Positions 55,600-64,000 of a stretch of 64,000 nucleotides of DNA are shown here, piece by piece (within the stretch, counting starts at the first letter, position 1; each line of letters begins with the position of its first letter). The translations under genes and the position numbers were made by a program. The stretch is from NCBI GenBank assembly GCA_035610835.1, contig CM069447.1, forward strand, positions 58,845,048 to 58,909,047, in the 5' to 3' direction. Source of the stretch: Ophiura sarsii. Lineage: Eukaryota; Echinodermata; Ophiuroidea; Amphilepidida; Ophiuridae. Under the pieces are notes generated by a model. It saw nothing but the letters and a program-made list of their open reading frames with translations. It searched no databases and had not been told where the DNA came from.

Positions 55600-56265
55600 A
55601 AAATTTAGTTATCCAACGGTGTTGGGCAAATTTTACTCAACAGTTGAGCGGTTGCATACTTGAACAACGTTGTGTAAAATATTGAGTAAATATTTAAGCA
55701 ACCTTTTTGCGGTGTAGGCCTACACTGCAAAAAGGTTGCTTAAAAATCGTTGCTAAAAGTACTTCTATCATCCGTTGGTTGACGTGTTGATTAAAATTCA
55801 TTCAATATAGGCCTATGTAGAAAGTTAGACCGTCGTTGTAAAAAAGTAAAAAATCCCCAGCGTTGAGCAATTCGTCGAAAACAATGTCCGTAACATGTTG
55901 GTGGAAACTGTTTCTGTTGCTAAAATATGTTGCGTAAAAATATGTAATAAGTTTATTTCGTCACGTTCGTATAGGTTTAAAATACCCAACAAATCACTAA
56001 ATAAAATACCCACAACCAATAAACAATAAAACGCTCAACAAATGGTTAAAAAATGCTCAACAGTTGAGCTGTTGCATACTTGAACAACTGTTGAATGACT
56101 ATAATTTGCGTAACTAGAATTGTTCAACTGCTGTTGAAAACATGTTATCCAACTGTGTTGGGCAAATTTTACTCAACAGTTGAGCGGTTGCATATATATA
56201 CTTGAACAACGTTGTGTAAAATGTTGAAGTGTAAAATGTTAAAGCACCTTTTTGCAGTGTAGTGA
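55600..56265. repeat. Cluster of ACTCAACAGTTGAGC / CACTGCAAAAAGGTTGCT repeats
   Basis: GTTGGGCAAATTTTACTCAA occurs at 55621 and 56157; CAACAGTTGAGCNGTTGCAT at 55639, 56058 and 56175. TGCAAAAAGGTTGCTTAA is inverted against TTAAGCAACCTTTTTGC around TAGGCCTA at 55715. Probably two nested or tandem palindromic MITEs. Confidence 0.7.
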
Positions 56266-56818
56266 CACGTTAACATCTATATGGCAACATCACCGTGAAA
56301 TATATATTGAATTTTCTCTTAAATTGATCGATGACATATTATAAAGTAGCAATCAGTGGCTTAGCCGATGGGGGAGGCGAAAAAATGAAAGTGAACCGAC
56401 AAGGACTTTACCAGAAGTCAATAGCAATTTACTATATTTTCATTATTATTTAGTAATGTGCTGTGATGCTTTTTTGAACCGACAATACAGTCAAAATGAA
56501 AATGTGGAAGAAGTCATTTGAAGAATTTATTGTTCTGGTTTCTGAAATATGTACTCCTATAGTTTCCTAATAAGGTATTGACAAGAGGTCTTTCCTAATA
56601 GATTGTACTCTCTATCCAAACGATGCTTCATTGAAGAGGCAGAACTTTTTGAACGACCCTCGATATAGGCTAATAATAAATTCGTAATACACTCCTTCAT
56701 TATATATATCACGGATGCATTAACTCCATGCATATATTAGCGATAATTATACTACATGTAGTATATAATATAGGCCGCTATCTCCCGTGAAACTGTTAAA
56801 GCTCTTTACGTAATGACG
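56266..56818. other. Intergenic, no feature seen
   Basis: A CAGTGGCTTAGCCGATGGGGG block at about 56354 may be a TIR-element end; its partner was not found. Confidence 0.4.
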
Positions 56819-57611
56819 TAGGGGAAGGTGGGGTAATGGCGGACGCGGGGTAATCGCGGACAGAGCTGTATCTAAAGGCCGGTGAAAGAAGGTGGTATTT
56901 TGCCACCCTATGATGTTAGGTGCCTCTCCATTGAAATCACACAAAACCTAAATGGGATGGTTGTCTCGCAAATTCTCGCGAGAATTACAAAAATCACTTT
57001 TTGGGCAAGTTGATATTTTGGTGCATTAATTTCTCTTTGAAACTGGTATTTCTACATCAAGGAAAACAAAGTCTTATTATTTTTTTATGTAATGTATGAT
57101 ACCTTCTGATAAAAAAGAAATGAATTCGGAGTCACAGTGATGAGCATAATAATAAGAGAGGATGTGCCCATACATTGTACATGGATTGGGGTAATCCCGG
57201 ACATGTACCGTTTCCATGGTAACCAATATGGGCGTGGTCAATTTAACATCATAAATCGGTAATAGTTGTTGACCATATAAATATGTGACATTGTTCTTTG
57301 ATTTCTGCTACACTTTTAAAAAGGGTATTTTTTAACTCCCATTGAAATGCTATATTCCAATAAAAAGAGAGCTGCCATTGATAAATACGGTCCGGGATTA
57401 CCCCCAGAGTGTGGGGTAATGCCGGACGACGCCATTTTTTTTTATTGCGTCGTAGCTTCGAATTTCAAAATGATGAGTTGATAAAAACTTGATAAAAGGT
57501 AGAACCTTCACAGTGCTTTGTGTTTACATGATTTTTATTGTTATATGACGTATTATATGTGTGTTATACCTCTCTAACAAAAGGTGTCCGCCATTACCCC
57601 ACCTTCCTCTA
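56819..57611. mobile_element. 793-bp TIR element with six GGGGTAATNNCGGAC motifs
   Basis: Ends TAGGGGAAGGTGGGGTAATG and the inverted CATTACCCCACCTTCCTCTA. GGGGTAATNNCGGAC occurs at 56830, 56847, 57188 and 57413 on the plus strand and at 57390 and 57586 inverted. No protein. Iterated motifs of this kind often bind the transposase; that role is inference. Confidence 0.88.
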
Positions 57612-58007
57612 TTACCCTGGATCTGGAGAGTATAATTACCTGTCCCTGGTAATTACGTCCAACACAATAATCAATACACAAAAATAGACCGTCACATTTC
57701 ACTGGTTTTAACAAGGCTAGATGTAAGCCTATCAGTATCACTGTACATGTACCAGCTATATAACGTACTACAGTTCTGATCTCAGATAACATTACTATAA
57801 TTATTATCTAAAGTGACAGTAAAATGGTTTAATAAACCAGTCCAGTTTTCCGCCCGGTTTTCCGTGATAAACTGCGTGTGCACATCCATCCTTTCGTCAT
57901 AATCAAGGTAATGAAATTCAATTCAATGTATTTTAAAGCTAAAGTCATAAAGTCATAATTCTTTGTATTATGAGCCACCCATGGCATCAGTTCGTACCAT
58001 ACACATA
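57612..58007. other. Intergenic, no feature seen
   Basis: No gene or repeat recognised. Confidence 0.4.
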
Positions 58008-58478
58008 TAAACTGCTCACAAAAAGTATCGTAACACTTAGAAATGATCCAATATATAACGGCTGGAAAAGGGTATGCATTAATCGAAGCAAATAACCAAG
58101 TGCATAATTTTGTTCTGCGTATTTTGACACCTCGATCGATAAGATACGATGTTGCGGAGCGGAGTTATTGTCATTTCAATGGTCGTGGGTCCAGTTTCAA
58201 AAGTGACAATCACCCTGTAGAAAGAGGTTTGCATTACCGTTTAGAATGATCAGATTCGTGATTTTCAATAGGGATGAGTGTCACCTTGGAAACTGGACCC
58301 ACGATCATTGAAATGACAATAACTCCGCTCCGCAACATCGTATCTCAACAATTGAGGTGTCAAAATACGCAGAACAAAATTATGCACTTGGTTATTTGCT
58401 TCGATTAATGCATACCTTTTCGAGCCGTTATATATTGGATCATTTCTAAGTGTTACGATACTTTTTGTGAGCAGTTTA
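58008..58478. mobile_element. 471-bp near-perfect palindromic MITE
   Basis: TAAACTGCTCACAAAAAGTA on the left mirrors TACTTTTTGTGAGCAGTTTA on the right. The arms of about 220 bp include GCGGAGCGGAGTTATTGTCA. TA-flanked, mariner-like. Shares TAAACTGCTCA ends with 59949-60460. Confidence 0.9.
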
Positions 58479-59948
58479 GTACGATTTGTAAAAAAGGACC
58501 TAGAATGCCATTATCGTTACAGATTTCACAAAACGGCCATATTTGCTACATAGCTTAAACTGAATATATGGAATAAGATTTTCTCAAGACGCAATTTGTT
58601 TTAGTTTATCTTCGTCCTTTTTTGGCCAAAAAACGCCTTTTTTGGTGTAAAATAACAAAATCACAATTCTCATTATTTAAATACGATACAATGTGTCTAT
58701 CGCTTCTTAAGATTGTGGAAATATTGTAACATGTAGTAGATTTAAGTAGAAATTAAAAAGGGAATTGTTAGATTCTCAGACATTTATTTTAGGCCAAAAA
58801 AGTGTGTTTTTAGGTGAAAAATTCAATTTTTCTTATTTCATGTTTAGAGGTAGTTTCAGACATCGCTATACTTTAGAAGTTGCATTATTTTAACGATAAG
58901 GCTTCAGAAAAGTTTTTGGTTAAAAGAAAGCCGGTTTCATAAATACTAAAACAGCTCAAAAAAGGTAGACAAACGTAAATATTGGATTATTTTCATTTTT
59001 TAAATTTAAATATTTTATTTGTTATGGTTTTTAACATGATAAACACAATTTTATGCCCGAGTTTTCTTACAGACTTTAATGTGTAATAAAGTTTACATAA
59101 TATATAGACGAATCCATTTTTGGCTATGTTTCTTAAATTTTAGAACAATAAATAGAAAAGGTATAATAGATAAATAATCAGTTATAAAGAAAAAGATTAT
59201 CATCCTCAAAAAGACATGAACTAATAGGTTTCAATCACCCAAGTGTTCAACAACTATTTGTGTATATGTGTAGTGCAATAAAATCTCAAAACGCAAAAAT
59301 TACGTCCATTGTTATATAACATTTTTACCTAAAAACATCTTTTTAAGCCAACATATATGTTTTTTTACATTTTTATTGTTCTCATCGTCAAATGACATTG
59401 GGCAATTTGCATACTGCTCTAGTTCACAAGGCAAACATCCGATTACAACAAATTACAACAAAAAAAGATTGTCAAAAAGTCTAAAGTATCATATTTTTGG
59501 ATGTAAATGTCTTAATTTTAAGGGGAAATTCGACCATTTAAATCGAATTGTTATGGTCATCATTTGTTTATTGTTAACATATAATGATATGCCGTATAGT
59601 TATCGGGATGTTTATGAAAAGGTTCATTGACACGTGTAGTGTTATTATTTAAATGGTATAACAAAATTAAGTCATTGCTATCCAGTTTTTGTTGTTGAAA
59701 AACAATAAAATCATATATTTGAGTTGATTCTGTTTTCTAAGAATTTGTTTTCAAAGATTTTGTTTAACACTAAGCAGTTATATATTTCTGCTGATTATGA
59801 ACAACCAACTACAAGTAGAAATGTTTATTCTGAAAGGTATAAAACTTGCCAAATTGAAAAACAGACAATACCGATAATACTGTTTGGGCGGCAAAAGACA
59901 TGTTTTGGTAAAACATATTATTTGTATATAGGCCTATATATATTTATG
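58479..59948. other. AT-rich intergenic, no feature seen
   Basis: Very AT-rich. The 84-residue frame at 59376-59630 has no recognised motif. Confidence 0.4.
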
Positions 59949-60460
59949 TAAACTGCTCAAATTCAATCACAAAATGTTCAAATATCTCGGGATATGATAA
60001 TCCAGTGTTATACCAATGAAAAGCTGACGTGTTCATCTTTACAATGGTACCAAATTTGAAGCAATCCCATGTTCTTGTGCTCAGCCACTGGCTTGAGAAC
60101 ATGGATAGGTCGTTATCTGAATGTGCCAAAATCAAAGCTATTTTGTACTCAAAAGTCAATAGAGCATCACTCTACACTGTACTGGTCAATGCAACACTTC
60201 AGTGAACAGACGACAAAGTGAACATGAAACAGGGCATGAAATAAGGCTTGAAATGGTGTTGATCTTGGCACATTCGAATTGTGACCTACCCATGTTCTCA
60301 AGTGGCTGAGAATTGGAACAAGGGATTGCTTTAAATTGGGTATAATTTTGAAGATGAACACATCAGCTTTACACTGATATAATACATTGAATGAACATAT
60401 CCTGAGATATTTGTAAATGTTGTGCTTAAATAAAGTTTCCGAACTTTTTTGAGCAGTTTA
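59949..60460. mobile_element. 512-bp TIR element (TAAACTGCTCA family)
   Basis: Ends TAAACTGCTCAAATTC and CTTTTTTGAGCAGTTTA. The arms are partly inverted (CATGTTCTTGTGCTCAGCCA against CTCAAGTGGCTGAGAATTGG) but more diverged than in 58008-58478. Confidence 0.8.
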
Positions 60461-60889
60461 TATATCCTTGGTAAACAAATGGAACATTTGATAACATATG
60501 CCCATAAATCATATTGATACGGATAACTATATATGTTATAATGAGCCTAAACAGTCATAATAATCAAATGCTAAACATCGGGTATTATGTTATTGTTTTT
60601 AATGTTTAAGTTGAAGTATAAACATTGATGATATATAATATAAAAGCAACTAATGCATTTCGACTTCAACATTTGCTCCAAAATGACGGGATTTATAAAA
60701 TAGCAAATTTCAAAAAAATGGCAGCACATGATGTCCTTTCAGGTTTACCGACAACTTGTGAGTTGGCGGCAATTTTGAAATAAAACCCTGGTATAGATCA
60801 ATTTGCAAATTTAGGGATTGGTATATCGTATAACCGGGTACATCAACTAGAGAATTCTTTTGCTATCTCTATGTGCAAGCAGTATGAGA
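60461..60889. other. AT-rich intergenic, no feature seen
   Basis: Nothing recognised. Confidence 0.4.
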
Positions 60890-61250
60890 TGGTAAATGTC
60901 GTATGTCCATCTAATCTACGAAAAGGCTTACCCGTAGATGAAGAAAAAGACAATTTGGATTACGATCCTTCTGCAAAGGTTCTTTCCATGGGACAAGTAT
61001 TACTCTTGATAATCCCGGAATTATCAGGAACTCGACTACATTCGAACTTGAGCCTGATACTTCCATGGTAAGCCCCACACTACCGGAATCGAATACTATA
61101 TACCCCCTGTAGCGATCGAAGCATCGATAACCCACCAGAAGTTGCCATCACGGATTTCAAGAGGCAGATGGATTCAGCAAAAGTGAGAAAAGACGATGCA
61201 TCTAAATTGAAGCTCAGAACTCAAGTATGTCGTTAAAGATTATTTTGACG
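60890..61250 (+). other. Coding-like stretch of unknown identity
   Basis: Three overlapping plus-strand frames look unusually protein-like for this AT-rich region: one with GLPVDEEKDNLDYDPSAK, one with GTSITLDNPGIIRNSTTF ending near a GTAAGC donor-like site at 61069, and one with EVAITDFKRQMDSAKVRKDD ending near GTATGT at 61226. No single open frame joins them. It could be a decayed exon or chance. Confidence 0.2.
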
Positions 61251-61609
61251 TCACATGCGAGTCCTACACACATGAGTAATGTCTCCAACAGTAAATGTAC
61301 GGCATGGTTGTATAATTTGAATGTGAATAGTCTTGAAATATATACATTAATTTACTCGAGATAGAAATCGATATACGACAAGTTTAAGATGTAATTCTGC
61401 TATTATGTGTATTGTTTTTGACCATGGACATTTGATAATTTCTTAATTTCAAAACTTTCTACTAATTTCAAAATTGTTTGTGCATTCAGGAAATTACTTT
61501 GTAGATCATATAGCGTAAAATCATTAAAAAGTTCCTTTTTCCCCCAAAATGCAGATTTTAGCCGAATTATGGGTCCATTTTTTTGCGTCTTGAGAAATTC
61601 TTGTATCTT
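61251..61609. other. Intergenic, no feature seen
   Basis: Nothing recognised. Confidence 0.4.
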
Positions 61610-61690
61610 ATATCCATACCAATATGTGTGCCAAAGATGGCTGTTTTGTGAAGTTTGTAACGATAAAATCCTTTACAAACCCCGCTAAAT
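61610..61690 (+). repeat. ~70-bp repeat shared with 51894-51965
   Basis: See the copy at 51894. Here it is followed by a cluster of GGTGCGTC/GACGCACC words (61690-61840) in both orientations. Confidence 0.8.
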
Positions 61691-61840
61691 GGTGCGTCCA
61701 AAAATGACTGAGGGTGCGTATTTGGATGGCAATGGTCCGTCGTTTTTTTTTGACACAGGGTGCGTCATGGTACATGAGAAGTTGACGCACCTCGGTAAAG
61801 TGACGCACCACTCCCGGGGGTCGTATAGTGCGTCTTAAAA

Positions 61841-64000
61841 CTGATAGGTGTATAAATGAAATGGCGCTATATAATTATACAGACTCGTATGGGTATATAT
61901 GTATGTATATATTGTTGAAACGTCGCAAAATCTCACTCATTCCCTTTGGTCATGAGTTACTGAATTGAAACCAAGTAATATTAGAAGAAGAAAAAACCCT
62001 TCAAGTGTGTATACAAATAAAGGCACTTCATATCATCTAATTTCATTGTATTTTGCCTTGTCTTTATCTTTTTATTCTCGGCGTCTTGAACGTTCGTTGT
62101 CATATTTTATTCATGGCGCAATTCTCCTTCACAATGGTATGATGTTCCGCTTTCAATGATTTGTTTAGTAAGTGTTGACATTAAAAACTGCTGGCAAGGT
62201 ACAATGAACGTGTAAACAATGCCAAGTTGGGATTCCAATCTAATCAAGTAGCTACACAGACTGCGTTGGTTATTTCATTCTTGTAATGGAAGTCACGTCT
62301 AATCTCGTGGGAGCTGGCGAGGCGGCCCGACGCTATCCAATGGACTAATTCGGATTGCAATTGTGACTTTATTTGCTATTGTATACCGAGAGTACGTTGT
62401 ATAAATGTTTGTATAGATAGATAGATATATATACGCGTGATTTTAAGTGAAAGCAGTACAATATGTTTAATACAAGTATACATACAGTAATGTAGTTAAA
62501 GGAAATAACTGTCCGTATATTTATACCGCCTACGCCTATGGAGTCCTGACCGGGTCGTGATTTGTGAAGTAATTGACATTAATTAGTATGTTTTTCGATT
62601 CGGTACAATTTATATATAGTTTTCCCTGGCGTGATTTCCAATAAAAACAATACAATCCGTTAAACAATATTATATCAGGATACCAAGGGCCTATATTTCC
62701 GTATATTAAAACTAGGTCGTGTTTTTTATCATGTTATTTATATTTATTTTAATTAAAATTAACATTAGAGTGTGTCTGCGTTGAACTAGTCATGCACTCA
62801 TGCAAATAAGTTGGGTTTCAGACTTGTTTAACTTTTGAAAACAATATCGAATACAGTTGTTGAACAGAATCAAGTCCACGAGGAGTTGGCTCTGACCCAT
62901 AGGTGTTTGTTTTTCAAATTCTAGTATAATATGTTTAAAATAAATATATTCTACGTGTTCCAACATTTTTAAAAAAATATCGAAGTGTCATTTGGAGGTT
63001 AAATTGTATTAATTTGACGATAATTTATTTTTTCTGTAATGTAATCTCAACGACTAGTATAATTACGATGGGATCTATTTATTTCACAATGTTTAATTGT
63101 GTCTCTGTTGGAAACGACTGCAGGGGTAATTGTCCAGAGTACATTACGTAAATACTAAGAACTAACAATAATTGACCACAAGTCACTCAGCAACAATATT
63201 GTAATTCCAATTCCATTGTACTCAGACTATTCAAAACCAAATGAGTCATCTTACTACTATACAATTCAAACCATGTGCTGATCGTTTCAACACATCATCT
63301 ATCTACAGTGATCAACACAAGAAAGTCGTACACTTTCTTTTGGCCATTTAAAGTAACTTTCGATTATTTTTTTACCAAACAGGTGAGATAGACATGTGGA
63401 TGATTCTTTTAGGCACATGTTAATACCAAACTTAAAACCTAACAACAAAGATAAATATGATTAGCGCCATTTAAAGAAAATAAGTCACTTTTCAAAAGTC
63501 ACATTTTCAATACACTACGCGGGAGAAAAATGGATGCGTGTGAGGTTCGCCTCGTGTGTGACACTGTTAGTGTTATAACCAGAATTGACCGGCGGGCAAT
63601 CGATCACCAAGTGCAGCCGTTTCTCCTTTCCATACAAATCCCTTTACATTCATATCCCTCACCCATGCATGACACTTTCAATTTGAATAGCCCGCGCATT
63701 GAGGGGAAATGCGCAGCGATCAACACGGGACTTATACGGCTTATTGATTGTTAACAATTGGTGTTTTCTTAAGCAATCTATGAATCCAAGTAATCTTAAG
63801 TGCCTTCTCAAAAGGTTCAAATTGAATCAGACTAGCACCTCCTTTTGGATTTCTACTGTTCCTGATCAAATAGCTAAATCACTTTTAAATCTGTTCTGGG
63901 GAAGTGTTTCTATATGGCATTTTAGGCATTTTATATTTTTCAATGTGTCATGCTATGAGACTACATTTAGGTTATTTCAATCCATTGATGGGATACATTC
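61841..64000. other. Intergenic, no supported gene
   Basis: TATTGTTGAAACGTCGCAA at about 61910 is shared with 490-508. The 63530-63754 frame (74 residues) is in a slightly GC-richer patch but shows no motif or splice site that I can support. Confidence 0.4.

Noticed and set aside
63530..63754. 74-residue frame in a GC-richer patch near the right edge
   Set aside because: No domain, signal or splice evidence.

Overview
This is eukaryotic, AT-rich, transposon-dense DNA. The likely source is a marine deuterostome invertebrate, most plausibly an echinoderm. That is inference from three things: at least 15 copies of the palindromic octamer TAGGCCTA, many poly-C/poly-G-bearing mobile repeats, and an animal-type spliced alpha/beta-hydrolase gene. 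No prokaryotic operon, CRISPR array, or recognisable rRNA or intact tRNA gene was seen.

The left 31 kb is a tandem segmental duplication on the minus strand carrying three copies of an immunoglobulin-superfamily (IgSF) type I membrane protein gene whose whole reading frame sits in one exon. Copy 1 (906-1406) keeps only the signal peptide and first Ig domain; it has two frameshifts and runs into a 100-base assembly gap. Copy 2 (16099-18421) encodes six Ig domains, a transmembrane segment and a tail, but is split by a 2-bp contraction of a CA/TG microsatellite inside the coding sequence. Copy 3 (22673-28642) is a single open 1989-residue frame with 18 Ig domains: an N-terminal V-like domain, eight two-domain units of about 209 residues, one terminal half-unit, a transmembrane segment and a short tail with a YEEI tyrosine motif. 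Three of its 627-bp units look identical. A CAG-to-TAG change removes 19 tail residues that copy 2 retains. The flanks are also duplicated, so paralogous empty sites can be used to date and delimit transposon insertions.

Spacers between the copies hold a 9.8-kb compound insertion (1629-11431) with inverted repeats and a large 109/97-bp satellite, a repeat rich in AGGTCA nuclear-receptor half-sites (13.3-14.3 kb), and several MITEs.

From 28.6 to 36.7 kb lie a mariner relic with a nested element, a hAT-like element with an 8-bp target duplication, and the last two exons (plus strand, 32297-32462 and 36490-36653) of an ABHD1/ABHD3-family hydrolase. The intron between them contains an element with two 467-bp direct terminal repeats and a TTTA target duplication.

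The right 27 kb (36.7-64 kb) shows no convincing gene. It is a collection of non-autonomous DNA transposons (TTAA families, TA-flanked mariner-like palindromes, an element with six GGGGTAATNNCGGAC motifs), a 149-bp tandem array, a perfect 20-bp self-complementary minisatellite and short telomere-like repeats. One weak coding-like stretch lies at 60.9-61.2 kb.

The candidate for something new is the IgSF locus: an apparently single-exon, tandemly expanding Ig-repeat receptor family with differing domain number, tail truncation and frameshifts between neighbouring copies. An immune or self-recognition role is inference only.
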